The notes beneath the pieces were generated by a model. It ran no database searches and was not told the DNA's origin. It saw only the letters and a program-made list of their open reading frames with translations. DNA of 64,000 nt from CAXWPM01 sp965206125 (GTDB lineage: Bacteria; Acidobacteriota; Terriglobia; 20CM-2-55-15), in the NCBI GenBank assembly GCA_965206125.1, contig CBDBIN010000041.1, positions 124,001 through 188,000 of the forward strand, in the 5' to 3' direction. Positions 40,852 through 50,079 of this stretch are shown here, one piece after another. The position numbers and the translations under genes are program-made. The number at the start of each line of letters is the position of its first letter. Within the stretch, counting starts at the first letter, position 1.

Positions 40852-42701
40852 TCCCTGATCAAGCGTGATTGACGAGGTATTGATAGCGGCATAGCAGCAG
40901 AAGTACCCGAAATGCCCCCGTTCCGTGTGAATAAAGACTTGGAAAGAGTCTACGGAAAAGGAGGCATTTCGGATGAACGATTATACGCGCAAGAACATGA
41001 AGAACCGCAAGCGGCGAATCGAGCGCCGGCTTGCGGACCGGAATTGGACAGATCAGGCGGCGCCGATGTTTTCGGCGAGCAACATTCATTATGAGATGGG
41101 AGAGCGGACGCGCGGCACGGCGGTGGGCGGAATCGGGATGATGCAGTTGGTGGCGCGGCGGACGGGGCTGGTCAAAGCCATCGACGAGAGTGTGCATGTG
41201 CTGAAGCGGCACTTGCCGTATCACGAATCGGATCACGTGCTGAACATCGCCTATAACGCGTTGAATGGAGGGACGTGCCTGGAGGACATCGAGTTGCGGC
41301 GCAACGACGAAGTGTATCTGGATGCGCTGGGAGCGCAACGGATTCCGGACCCGACGACGGCGGGAGACTTCTGCCGGAGATTTGAGCCCAGCGACGTGGA
41401 GTCTCTGATGGAGGCGACGAATCAAGTCCGGCTGCGAGTCTGGCGCCAGCAGCCCGAGGCGTTTTTCGAAGAAGCGGTGTTGGACGCCGATGGGACACTG
41501 GCTGAAACCACAGGCGAATGCAAGCAAGGAATGGACGTGGCCTACAACGGGACCTGGGGGTATCACCCGCTGGTGATTTCGCTGGCGAATACTCAAGAGC
41601 CGCTGTACCTGGTCAATCGCAGCGGTAACCGGCCCTCGCATGAGGGAGCGGCCGCACGGTTCGACCAGGCCATCGCGCTGTGCCGTCGAGGCGGGTTTCG
41701 CCAGATCCTGCTGCGCGGGGACACCGACTTCAGCCAGACCCGGCACCTGGATGGATGGGACGACCAGGGCGTGGGATTCATCTTCGGCATCGACGCCATG
41801 CAGAATCTGGTGGCGCTGGCCGATGAACTGGAACCGCACCAATGGACGCGTCTGGAACGGCCCGCCAAGTACGCGGTGGCCACCGAACCGCGCCAACGTC
41901 CCGACAACGTGAAGGAACAAGTCGTTCGGGAGCGCGGTTTCGACAATATCCGGTTGCAGGGCGAGGATGTGGCCGAGTTTGCGTATCGGCCCAGAGCCTG
42001 CGACCGGGACTACCGCGTTGTCGTGGTGCGGAAGAATCTGTCGGTGGCCAAAGGCGAACAGGTGTTGTTCGACGACATCCGATACTTCTTCTACATTACC
42101 AACCGCTCGGATTCGGCCAGCCAGATTGTGCTCCGTGCGAATCAACGGTGCAATCAAGAGAATCTCATTGAGCAGCTCAAGAACGGCGTTCAGGCCTTGA
42201 GGATGCCGGTCGGGGATCAGACCAGCAACGGGGCCTACATGGTCATGGCGTCGCTGGCCTGGACACTGAAGGCGTGGTTTGCGTTGCTGCTGCCCGAAAC
42301 CGGACGCTGGGGCCAGAAGTATCAGGCCGAGAAACAGACGGTACTGCACATGGAGTTCAAGACGTTTCTAAACGCCTTCATGTTCGTGCCTTGTCAGCTC
42401 GTGCGCACCGGGCGGCGCATCCTCTTCAGGATTCTGGCCTGGAACCGGTGGTTGCCGGTCTTGTTCCGTGCCGTGGATGTGCTGCATCAACCTCTGCGAT
42501 GCTGACCCGATCATGGCCCTGAGCCCGGGCGATCGAGGTCCCGGTTTCTGTCAACCGCTCCAACACCAGCGAGGCTGAACTGAAACAGATCCAACAGAAA
42601 CCCGATACCTGGATAAAACGATCCGGGAGCGGGATTCTATGCCTCGAATTTTATGCGCGCAACCTGGCCGTTGGCGGACTGGTTATGCGCTTGTTTTGGG
42701 G
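40852..42701 (+). mobile_element. Complete IS1380-family insertion sequence
   Basis: 1850 bp with 14-base imperfect inverted repeats (TCCCTGATCAAGCG at the left, inverse CCCCAAAACAAGCG at the right). It is flanked by the 4-bp duplication CTAG at 40848-40851 and 42702-42705, the normal target size for IS1380. It lies in the propeller part of a kinase gene already broken at both ends. Confidence 0.92.
40973..42505 (+). CDS. IS1380-family transposase
   Basis: 510 residues from ATG 40973, after AAAGGAGG. DDE_Tnp_1-type catalytic core: Asp in AVLDADGTLAETTGE, Asp in LLRGDTDFSQTRHLDG, and Glu in RCNQENLIEQLKNGVQALRMP, all in the family positions. Normal length and without frameshift. A long antisense frame (40859-42349) is its shadow. 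Confidence 0.95.
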   Translation: MNDYTRKNMKNRKRRIERRLADRNWTDQAAPMFSASNIHYEMGERTRGTAVGGIGMMQLVARRTGLVKAIDESVHVLKRHLPYHESDHVLNIAYNALNGGTCLEDIELRRNDEVYLDALGAQRIPDPTTAGDFCRRFEPSDVESLMEATNQVRLRVWRQQPEAFFEEAVLDADGTLAETTGECKQGMDVAYNGTWGYHPLVISLANTQEPLYLVNRSGNRPSHEGAAARFDQAIALCRRGGFRQILLRGDTDFSQTRHLDGWDDQGVGFIFGIDAMQNLVALADELEPHQWTRLERPAKYAVATEPRQRPDNVKEQVVRERGFDNIRLQGEDVAEFAYRPRACDRDYRVVVVRKNLSVAKGEQVLFDDIRYFFYITNRSDSASQIVLRANQRCNQENLIEQLKNGVQALRMPVGDQTSNGAYMVMASLAWTLKAWFALLLPETGRWGQKYQAEKQTVLHMEFKTFLNAFMFVPCQLVRTGRRILFRILAWNRWLPVLFRAVDVLHQPLRC

Positions 42702-43341
42702 CTAGTTGGGGCACGGACGACACCATTCTCTTTGGGCAGTCCGAAGGCATCATGCGTGTTTCCGCTAACGGCGGGATTCCGGAGACGCTGGTACCAGCGG
42801 AGAGAGGAGAACGGTTTTTTGGCCCGCAGATCCTGCCCGACGGGGATTCGTTGCTCTACACGGTGGCGGTCTGGATGAACCCCCGTGCGACCCTCTGGGA
42901 TGAAGCCCAGGTTGTCATCCGGTCGCTGGAAACGGGGGATGAGAAATCGCTGTTTGAAGGCCACGATGCCCGATATCTATCTACGGGGCATCTCGTGTAC
43001 ATCTCAGCGGATGTTGTGTATGCCATTCCCTTTGATTTGGCCCGTCTGGAATCCTCGGGCGAGTCGGTTCCAGTTGTGAATGGCGTTGCGCGAACCCCGC
43101 CCGCTTTAACAGTGGACTCGACTGGGGATGGGCATTTCGGTCTCTCTAATCAAGGTTCGCTGGTGTACGTTCCTGCCGGTGTTCTGGGAGCAAGACCCGA
43201 CCCTCAGAGGGGATTGGTTTGGGTGGACCGCGACGGAAGTAATGTGACTCCACTCGATCTTCCTAAGGCATGTGACCTTCTGATTGACCTCAACTCCTTT
43301 CCCTCATAGTATTTAGCCAACTTTTCGCTGTTCGTTGCTGG

Positions 43342-44559
43342 TCTCAACGGATCGACGCAACACTTTATCTTAAAAGGAAGAGGTGGAGTGTATGCGGAAA
43401 GGGATGCGATTCGGTTTCACGGCGGCGGAGAAGGCGGAGGTATGGGATCGGTGGCGGCGAGGGGAATCTCTGCATGAGATCGGGCGAGCGTTTGGCAAGC
43501 TGTCATCGTCTGTATATTGTCAGCTGGCGCATACCGGAGGCATTCGTCCTCGACCACGACGACGGTCGAGGTTGGCTTTGAGCCTGTCGGAACGTGAGGA
43601 GATCTCCCGCGGGATCGCGGCCGAGCAGTCGTTGAGTTCGATCGCAGAGTGTCTGGGGCGTTCACCCTCGACGGTGAGCCGGGAGATCCAGCGCAATGGG
43701 GGCTATGATGACTACCGGGCGTCTGTCGCCGATGAACAGGCTTGGAACCGGGCCCGTCGCCCGAAGCGATGTCAGTTGGGTCGCCATCCGCGGTTACGGC
43801 GAATGGTGGCGAGGAAGCTCCGGCGGAATTGGTTGCCCGAACAGATCGCCGGCTGGCTGAAGCGATCCTATCCAGAGGATGAGTCGTATCACGTGTCCCA
43901 CGAGACGATCTATCGCAGACTATTCGTGCAGGCGCGCGGGGTGTTTAAGAAAGAACTACTTAGACATCTGAGGTCGAGACGAACGATTCGTCGATCCCGA
44001 CATTCCAGTCACAAAGGTCACGGGAAAGGGGATCTCGCCGATATCGTATCGATTCGTGAGCGCCCGGCCGAGGTCGAAGATCGTGCCGTTCCCGGTCACT
44101 GGGAGGGAGATCTGATAGTGGGATCGAACAACACCTACATTGCGACCCTGGTCGAACGCCATACCCGTTACGTGATGTTGGTGAAAGTGTCGGATAAACA
44201 GACCAAGACCGTCGTGCCTGCACTGATCAAGCACGCGAAGAAACTACCGACCGAGCTGTATAAATCGCTGACCTGGGATCGCGGCAAGGAAATGGGAGAT
44301 CATCGGCGGTTTACCCTGGCGACCGACATCGACGTCTACTTCTGCGATCCGCAGAGTCCATGGCAACGTGGTTCCAATGAAAACACGAATGGCCTGCTCC
44401 GACAGTACTTCCCAAAGAGAACCGACTTATCGGTGCACTCGCAGGCGCACCTGAACAAGGTGGCACGTGAGCTCAATGAACGGCCGCGTAAGACGCTGGA
44501 GTTTGAAACTCCAGCAGAACGATTCAACGCTTGTGTTGCATCGATCGGTTGAGGTGGCA
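43342..44559 (+). mobile_element. IS30-family insertion sequence, copy 2
   Basis: 1218 bp, inverse copy of 39056-40273. With copy 1 it brackets a 3.07-kb interval (40274-43341) holding the sigma and kinase fragments and IS1380. End repeats as in copy 1: CTCAACGGATCGACGCAACAC at the left and the inverse of CTCAACCGATCGATGCAACAC at the right. Confidence 0.85.
43392..44552 (+). CDS. IS30-family transposase
   Basis: 386 residues from ATG 43392. Same domains and DDE residues as copy 1. Five residues differ: Arg to Ser after QSL, Arg to Gly before YDDYR, Ser to Leu before PEQIAG, Ser to Arg before LFVQ, and Lys to Glu before LNERP. The changes are outside the catalytic motifs, so both copies may be active. 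Confidence 0.95.
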   Translation: MRKGMRFGFTAAEKAEVWDRWRRGESLHEIGRAFGKLSSSVYCQLAHTGGIRPRPRRRSRLALSLSEREEISRGIAAEQSLSSIAECLGRSPSTVSREIQRNGGYDDYRASVADEQAWNRARRPKRCQLGRHPRLRRMVARKLRRNWLPEQIAGWLKRSYPEDESYHVSHETIYRRLFVQARGVFKKELLRHLRSRRTIRRSRHSSHKGHGKGDLADIVSIRERPAEVEDRAVPGHWEGDLIVGSNNTYIATLVERHTRYVMLVKVSDKQTKTVVPALIKHAKKLPTELYKSLTWDRGKEMGDHRRFTLATDIDVYFCDPQSPWQRGSNENTNGLLRQYFPKRTDLSVHSQAHLNKVARELNERPRKTLEFETPAERFNACVASIG

Positions 44560-44580
44560 TTTCAACAGGGACTTCTAACC

Positions 44581-44680
44581 ATGCAACCCGGCACGTAGCT
44601 TGGCCACTACGAGATCCTTTCCGCGCTTGGCAAGGGTGGGAATGGGACTGTGTGGCGCGAGAAGGGCAAAGTCGCAATCC
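44581..44680 (+). pseudogene. 5' fragment of a Ser/Thr kinase gene
   Basis: Reads M-Q-P-G-T, then TAG at 44596, then LGHYEILSALGKGGNGTVWR, the start and glycine loop of this kinase family, followed by an internal loss before KVAI. Only about 30 codons remain and the frame is already stopped at codon six. It sits just after IS30 copy 2. Confidence 0.8.
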
Positions 44681-44695
44681 TCGCTCAGGTGTGGT

Positions 44696-44905
44696 GTGGC
44701 AACTTCTAACGAAAGCATCCCGTCCGCCCAGAACAAGAACCTTCTGGATCGGTTCCTATCTCTGTTCAGCGTGGTCAAGTCTGGTGAGGGCGGTAGCGCG
44801 ATCCTGCTGACCCTGAATGTCTTCCTGCTCCTCGGTGCCTACTACTTCCTGAAGATCTCTCGGGACACTTTGATTCTCGCGGAGTCGGGCGCGGCCGCGG
44901 CGAGC
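44696..44905 (+). pseudogene. 5' fragment of an ATP/ADP-translocase-like MFS gene
   Basis: From GTG 44696, 70 codons give NKNLLDRFLSLFSVVKSGEG then SAILLTLNVFLLLGAYYFLK and SRDTLILAESGA. This is the N-terminus of the Npt/NTT-related MFS proteins that are common in Acidobacteriota, with the first membrane helix and the start of the second. The match ends at TAG 44906, where a kinase fragment begins. The other ten or so helices are missing. Confidence 0.7.
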
Positions 44906-45332
44906 TAGGTGGCGAAACTTCGCGGAGCTTTCGCCGAACGGGAGGTGGCTCTCCTACATGTCTGATGAATCAGGCCAGTGGCAAATCTACGTCGTCAGCT
45001 ATCCCGACCAGCGAGTAGCCAAGCGGCTGGTGTCCTCGACAGGTGGCGAGGAACCGCGCTGGAGCCCGGATGGGAGCGAGATCATTTACAGGTACGGGTC
45101 GCAATGGTTTTCCGCCTCGTTTTCGGACGATCCGTCGCTGGAACTGGGGTCACCAGAGGTACTGTTTGAAGGACCCTATATCAACATCCCCGGGTACTCC
45201 TGGGACATCTCACCGGATGGTGACCGCTTTCTCTTGGTGGAGAACCCCGCCCAAAACGAGCCTCTTACCAAACTAGTCGTGATCACGAAGTTCTTCGACG
45301 AGATTCGGCGAAGACTGCCCGTGGATCAGTAG
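44906..45332 (+). pseudogene. 3' fragment of a kinase/TolB gene
   Basis: In the frame of ATG 44958 the reading extends back to about 44910 as FAELSPNGRWLSYMSDESG, then QIYVVSYPDQRVAKRLVSST, EPRWSPDGSEIIYR and a closing VVITKFFDEIRRRLPVDQ. These are the last propeller blades and the C-terminal tail of a kinase gene of another subgroup than 35308-38007. The ATG at 44958 is internal and not a true start. Confidence 0.8.
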
Positions 45333-45337
45333 GGGAA

Positions 45338-45496
45338 ATGACTCCCGGCACCCAACTCGGCAGCTACGAGATCCTCTCACCACTCGGCAAGGGCGGGATG
45401 GGAGAAGTGTGGCGTGCACGCGACCAGAAGCTCGGACGCGAAGTCGCCATCAAGACCCACCCCGAAGAGTTTGCCAAGGACGAGGAACGCCTGGCA
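45338..45496 (+). pseudogene. 5' fragment of a Ser/Thr kinase gene
   Basis: ATG 45338 follows the previous fragment by five bases. Reads TPGTQLGSYEILSPLGKGGM, GEVWRARDQKLGREVAIKTH and PEEFAKDEERLA, exactly the family start up to the beta-3 lysine, then breaks at about 45496. The remaining open frame to 45574 is unrelated. It could be made as a short peptide but lacks all catalytic residues after the lysine. Confidence 0.85.
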
Positions 45497-45747
45497 AGCC
45501 CTTCAAGGCCTGGACTACCGGTAGCTGCGTCGGAGTTGCCTGATTCTACCAGTCTGTCCCACTTGTCCCACTAATCCCAGAACTGACAACCCTCGAAACA
45601 AAGGGGGTAGTTATATATAGCGGTATAAAAACTCCTGGGATATCCGGGATAACTGGGACACCCCCTCGGATCAGTCCCAGACAGGGAGAGTTCCAGGGAC
45701 TCAAAGCTGTCCTTGAGCATCACCATCAATCGTCCGTGCATAAAACG

Positions 45748-45780
45748 AAAGCCCAGGGAACCTGTGGCACCCTGGGCTTT
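45748..45780 (-). terminator. Terminator of the minus-strand secreted-protein gene
   Basis: A perfect 11-bp stem (AAAGCCCAGGG 45748-45758 with CCCTGGGCTTT 45770-45780) lies 58 bases after the stop at 45838. On the minus strand it ends in TTT, followed by CGTTTTATG. The symmetric A/T ends may let it act in both directions. Confidence 0.75.
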
Positions 45781-45837
45781 GACTGCCAATCCAAGAGCGG
45801 TGCCGCCCCTGGAAGGTTTCAGACGCTGGCTGCTTCT

Positions 45838-47189
45838 CTAATCGTCCTCATCATCGTCATCATCGTCTTCCTGGCCCTCAACGAGCGTCTGGTAGGCTCT
45901 CTCCATCAGGACGTACGCGCCGAAGAGGTCCTCGTCGTCGTCTCTGTCGTCTCCGTTGTCCGCTGAGATGTAGGATACGAAAGGACCGTCCATGCCGGAA
46001 ACGCCGGCTTCGAAGTAGGTCAGGGCCCGCGCGTCCTCCACCGGCGATACTGTGATGAACAACTTCCGGAGCTTTCTCAGGCCGCGATTGAACTGGGCTC
46101 TCGCCCTGTTCACGACGTTGTTTGGCCGGATGCCCAGGGTTTCGAACAACAGGATCGCATCTCCGACGATCGGTACGACCTTCAGCAAGGATTCGGGACG
46201 GAATGAATTATGGTTGCGGACTCCGCTGGACAGTGAATTGGCGATGATCCGGATTTCATCGGCTTCGATCTTTTCCCTCAGCGGTCCGATTACCTGGTCA
46301 ACGATCGTCTGCTGAACGCTATCGAGCGCGTCTGCATTGCCCTGGATTGCGGTGGCAAGCTGCTGCGTAGGTACCCCAAGACGTTGGGCAGTGTATCGAT
46401 GCCGGCGGCGACCGTGGAGTTGACACTTAGGACCGCTCCGGCGATGCTCGCCTGCACATTGCCCTCGACGATCCCGAGAGCAGCGCGGACAGCATCAACG
46501 GCACTGACGGCGCGGTCACCCTGCGCCACCACGTTGGCGTTGATGTTGCCCTCGCTCCCGACGATCTGGCCGACAACGGCGTCTTCGCTGAAAATGATCT
46601 GGTCGACGATGCCCGGGTGCGGATCCAGTGGTGGAGGTGGGGGTGGTGGCGGCGGCGGTTCAGGCGCGCCGGCGATCGCGATGTTCGAATTTGACGTGTC
46701 GATTTTGTAAAAAGTAAAAAGATCCGGGATTGGAAGCAGCGTGCCCCGCAGCTGGATCCGGAATTCGTATACGTTCCGGTCTACGCCGGTTCCCGCGATC
46801 GGGTCGTTGCTGATGTTAAAAGAAGCCGAAACCGGCGCGGCGGGAGTCGAGTTGCACAGTATGGCGGGAGGCATCGGCGTCTCCCCGACCTTGCGGTCGT
46901 TGACGTACAACTCGATCACCATCTGACCGTTGAACACACAACTGGGTCCGAGGAAAAGGGTGAAACCCACGGCCTCCACGCTGGCGATGCCGTTGGTTGA
47001 AATGCGATCGCCCCGTGCACCGTCTCCCTGGGCGAACCAGAAAAAGGGACCGAGGAATAAGTTCTGGCCAAAGGTGGTGTCGTGACCCTGGGGAAAGGCA
47101 AAGACCTCCGACAGGACCTGCGCCCGGGCGGTGCCGGCCCCCAGCAGAACGAACATGAAGACCCACAAGTGTCTCTTTGGAAATTTCAT
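45838..47189 (-). pseudogene. Secreted protein with polyproline linker and acidic tail, one frameshift
   Basis: Starts at ATG 47189 after AGGAG. Signal peptide (LWVFMFVLLGAGTARA), a globular N-terminal domain to about 180, a run of ten prolines (about 187-198), then a helical part with VVAQGDRAVSAVDAVRAALG. At about 46371-46390 the frame shifts: the first frame runs out at 46290, while the next frame carries on without a break (TQQLATAIQGNADALDSVQQ, TIVDQVIGPLREKIEADEIR, ESLLKVVPIVGDAILLFETL) to the acidic end EDDDDDDEDD at 45838. Corrected length is about 450 residues. One lost or gained base explains it; it may be a sequencing error. Domain not recognised. Confidence 0.7.
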
Positions 47190-47566
47190 GACAACTCCTG
47201 TTTCATCCTGAAACCGGCCTCCCCCGCCCCACTACAGATGGCGCCCTGCAAGGCCGAATTCCTAGGTATGGTTCCTGATAGAGCGGGTTATAGAATAAGG
47301 ACAGTGTGAAGTAAAGACCGAACGTTCGAAGTACGGAACAATTTGGTACGGAAAACCGTGCTCATCTGAGGGCTGCTCTGCCAGGCATGCGACCTTCTGA
47401 TTGCTATCAACCCCCACCCGTAGTTAGATTGACCAAGTCTTGGAGTGATCCAGTTCGCTTTCGCGCGGATGCTGTCTGGTCGGGTCCAAGGAGCGCAAGG
47501 GTACCATTTCATCCCGTACAATAAAGTACTTGGTAATTTAAAGTAAGTCGTGAGAGAGTCGTGCAC
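47190..47566. other. Intergenic stretch, nothing clear besides a promoter side
   Basis: About 380 bases between divergent genes. The left side contains the ribosome site of the gene ending at 47189. A short string at about 47386 (GGCATGCGACCTTCTGATTG) recurs with one change at about 43267, exactly where a kinase fragment stops, so it may mark a recombination joint. No other feature is visible. Confidence 0.4.
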
Positions 47567-47854
47567 ATGAGGAATCCTCCGCCGTTGCTGGTTGTCATCG
47601 CTGGTGCCGGGCAGCTACTGCTCGCCGCGGTGGCCATGTGGGTATGGGAGACGATCCCGCGCGAGGCCGATCCGGAGGCGCTGCCGTCGCGCGTGCTCGA
47701 GCCGGAGCGCCGCAGGCCCGCAGGCTCAGCTCGCCAGCGCGTTGTGCCGGTACGCCGAAGTTGGCGATTCCAGCGTAATCTTCCGCCGGCCCGTAAGGGA
47801 GGCATGCGGGCAACCCGGCACAAGGCTCGTGCCTTATGCCGGAGGGTTGACTGA
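47567..47854 (+). CDS. Possible small membrane-anchored protein
   Basis: 95 residues from ATG 47567. One strong N-terminal helix (PLLVVIAGAGQLLLAAVAMW) followed by a charged tail. The second half is Arg-rich and less convincing: another frame there looks equally protein-like, so a frameshift near 47720 is possible. Stops two bases before the next gene, which suggests one operon. No family recognised. Confidence 0.4.
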   Translation: MRNPPPLLVVIAGAGQLLLAAVAMWVWETIPREADPEALPSRVLEPERRRPAGSARQRVVPVRRSWRFQRNLPPARKGGMRATRHKARALCRRVD

Positions 47855-47856
47855 CC

Positions 47857-49194
47857 ATGACAAGAGCCACGATCGCCGTCGGGGCATTCGCCATCGTACT
47901 CGTCCTCCTCGTCCTGGCCACCGGCCGCCGGAACCGTGAGCAGGACGTCGACCCCGCGATGGCCACCGCGCCCGCGATTCCCCCTTCGACCGCGGCGGCG
48001 GCCCACCAGGGCTTCCTCTACGGCCGGATCACCACCGATGACGGCGCCACCTACGAGGGGCGGCTGCGCTGGGGGGGCGACGAGGAGGCGTTCTGGGGCG
48101 ACTACTTTAACGGTTTCAAGGACGAGAATCCCTGGGTTGCCCACGTGCCGCCCGAGCACCTCAAGGAGCGCCTCCCGATCGAGATCTTCGGAGTCGAGAT
48201 CGCCCAGTGGGAGAGCCAGATCAACCTCGGCCGGCCTTTCATGGCGCGCTTCGGCGACATCGCGCGCATCGAGCCGCGGGGTCGCGACATTCGGGTGACC
48301 CTCAAGGACGGGGCCGTGTTTGCCCTCGACCGCTTCGCCGCCGACGACCTCGCCGACGGCGTGCGAGTGTGGGACAGTCGCGGCGTTGTGGACTTCGACG
48401 AGTGGCGGATCCGCATCATCGAGCTTCTCCCAACCGCCCGACTAGGCGCCGTCCCCGACCGGCTGCACGGCACGGTGCGCACGCGGGGTGGCGACTTCAC
48501 CGGCTTCGTCCAATGGGATCGGGAGGATTGCGTCGGTACGGACGAACTCAACGGCTACACCGCCGAAGGTGACCTCAACCTTCGTTTCGACGGCATCCGC
48601 TCCATCGCGCGGAACTCGCCGGACAGCTCCCTCGTGACGCTTCTCGACGGCCGCGAGATCGTGCTCTCGGGCACCCGCGCAGTCGGCCAGGGCAACCGCG
48701 GGATCTACGTCGACGACCGGCGCTACGGCCGGGTGCTGATTTCCTGGGACGCTTTCGAGCGCGTCGACTTCAGTCCCGGCGGTAGCGGCCCCGCCTTCGG
48801 CGACTTCCCGCCGGGGCGCCCGCTCACGGGCAGCGTCACCACCCGCGCCGGCCGCCGCCTTGCCGGCCGGCTGGTCTACGACCTCGACGAGAGCGAGATC
48901 ACCGAGACGCTCGACGCCCCATCCGAGGGCGTGGACTACACTATCCCCTTCGGCCTGATCGCCTCGATCTTGCCCCCCGGCCGCGAAGAGCCCGGCGTCC
49001 AGCATGCCAGGGTGATCCTCCATAGCGGCGAGGAACTGCAACTTGAGCCCACCGGCGACCTCGGCGAGGGGAATGCCGGCATGCTGATCTTCGTCGACGA
49101 CAGTGAGCGCCCCGAGTACGTGCTTTGGACCGACGTCGAGTGGGTCGACCTCGACCGACCGCCGGCGATGTACCCGCCGCTCGGCGGGCGCTAG
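47857..49194 (+). CDS. Membrane-anchored protein with repeated beta modules, function unknown
   Basis: 445 residues; GGAGGG lies about ten bases before ATG 47857. An N-terminal helix (IAVGAFAIVLVLLVLATG) anchors or exports it. The rest has four repeats of a short pattern: a Thr/Gly turn and G-x-L/V strand (YGRITTDDGATYEGRLRW, LHGTVRTRGGDFTGFVQWD, LTGSVTTRAGRRLAGRLVYD), each followed by a strand ending in an Ile-Ala-Arg/Ser-Ile turn (FGDIARIEPRG, FDGIRSIARN, FGLIASILPPG). This looks like SH3-like or LSm-like beta barrels in tandem. GC content is markedly higher than in the genes around it, which suggests transfer. Function unknown. Confidence 0.75.
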   Translation: MTRATIAVGAFAIVLVLLVLATGRRNREQDVDPAMATAPAIPPSTAAAAHQGFLYGRITTDDGATYEGRLRWGGDEEAFWGDYFNGFKDENPWVAHVPPEHLKERLPIEIFGVEIAQWESQINLGRPFMARFGDIARIEPRGRDIRVTLKDGAVFALDRFAADDLADGVRVWDSRGVVDFDEWRIRIIELLPTARLGAVPDRLHGTVRTRGGDFTGFVQWDREDCVGTDELNGYTAEGDLNLRFDGIRSIARNSPDSSLVTLLDGREIVLSGTRAVGQGNRGIYVDDRRYGRVLISWDAFERVDFSPGGSGPAFGDFPPGRPLTGSVTTRAGRRLAGRLVYDLDESEITETLDAPSEGVDYTIPFGLIASILPPGREEPGVQHARVILHSGEELQLEPTGDLGEGNAGMLIFVDDSERPEYVLWTDVEWVDLDRPPAMYPPLGGR

Positions 49195-49350
49195 ATCACC
49201 AGCCGCCCCGCGATTCAACGCGTCATCGGAATCATTCAACGGTTCTTGAGTCACTTGGGGGGCGACGCCGACCCTAGGTGCCGGATGTAATCGGCTCCCG
49301 AGCCGAGCACCCCAAAACCCCGGGGTTATTGTCCGGCTGGCGCAGATCTT

Positions 49351-49855
49351 CTACTCAATTCGTTCAAGACGATAGGTAATCGCACCACGTTGAGCCCATC
49401 CCTTGAAGTGTGAGGATCAGCGATTCACCCTCAAATCTGTAGCCGTAACTCAAGTCGGTTCCAGCCCTGAACGGCGGCATCACGTTCGGGATCTTCGCAA
49501 TGATGTTGCGTACGGTGATTTCCGAATCCGTAGCTGCATACGTGCCCGCATCAGCGATGAAGTTGTCATAGGCCGCCAGCCGTTCCGCATCTGTTCGCTC
49601 TGCGCTAAGCGGTGCCCTCGGCTCCACACTGGGAATCAGCATGTTGCTGAAATGTCGTTCCGTGAACATGTACAACCCCGGTCGAGGGTCTGCGTTCGTT
49701 GTCGTCCCATCTGGCGTAGTCTCCACGGTCTCGGAGATCAGCCAGACACCGACAAGTTGCTCAGGTCCTTCTGTCTGACCGTGCGCCGGAACAGATGCCA
49801 AACCAACGAGGATCAGGAACGTGCCAGTGACGGTGAGAAGATTACGTATGCTCAT
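49351..49855 (-). pseudogene. Secreted lipocalin-like protein, frameshift near the 3' end
   Basis: Start ATG 49855, signal peptide (LLTVTGTFLILVGLASVPA), then a lipocalin-like domain: LVGVWLISETVET, GLYMFTERHFSNML, LSYGYRFEGESLILTLQG. After that the present frame ends in a chance STWCDYLSS at 49364, whereas dropping one base near 49399 gives AQRGAITYRLERIE and a stop at 49351-49353, the usual family end (TYRLxRxE). A single extra base is therefore likely. The altered tail may still allow folding. Lipocalin-like proteins of this group have no known ligand. Confidence 0.75.
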
Positions 49856-50079
49856 AGCCCCCCGTGCCTCCTTCCGCGTGGTTCAGCCATCCTGCCCTAT
49901 TTCTGGTGTGGACTCCAGATTTCCTCCTTCATTGACCCTAAACCACTACTCTCTTACTATTTAGCCAAGTTCCACCCAGCATCGGGCGACGGACCGCCCT
50001 GTATCGGCGGTCTATGCGCCAGCATTCACGATGGGATGCTCGGAGGACCCACGAACCAGAAATCGACGGTCATAGACCA

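Larger units (their letters stand above)
40476..43268 (+). pseudogene. Middle part of a kinase/TolB gene, split by IS1380
   Basis: Left part (40476-40851): a membrane helix (LTTLLLVAVATIAAW) and propeller start (VVFSPDGTRVVYAASGG, SPFFSPDGEWVGYRS). Right part (42706-43268): DDTILFGQSEGIMRVSANGG, LPDGDSLLYTVAV, LVWVDRDGS. Removing IS1380 with one CTAG copy (1854 bases, a multiple of three) joins them in frame as LYGASWGTDDTI. The kinase domain before and the propeller end after are both missing; after 43268 the sequence is unrelated. Confidence 0.85.

Noticed and set aside
39056..44559. Composite transposon made of the two IS30 copies
   Set aside because: No matching target duplication was found at the outer ends, and the cargo is only debris. 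Described as an inverted pair instead.
45496..45837. CRISPR-like or tandem repeats in the low-GC gap
   Set aside because: Repeated CCCAC/GGGAC strings are short and irregular, with no constant spacer length; nothing beyond the terminator at 45748-45780 is supported.
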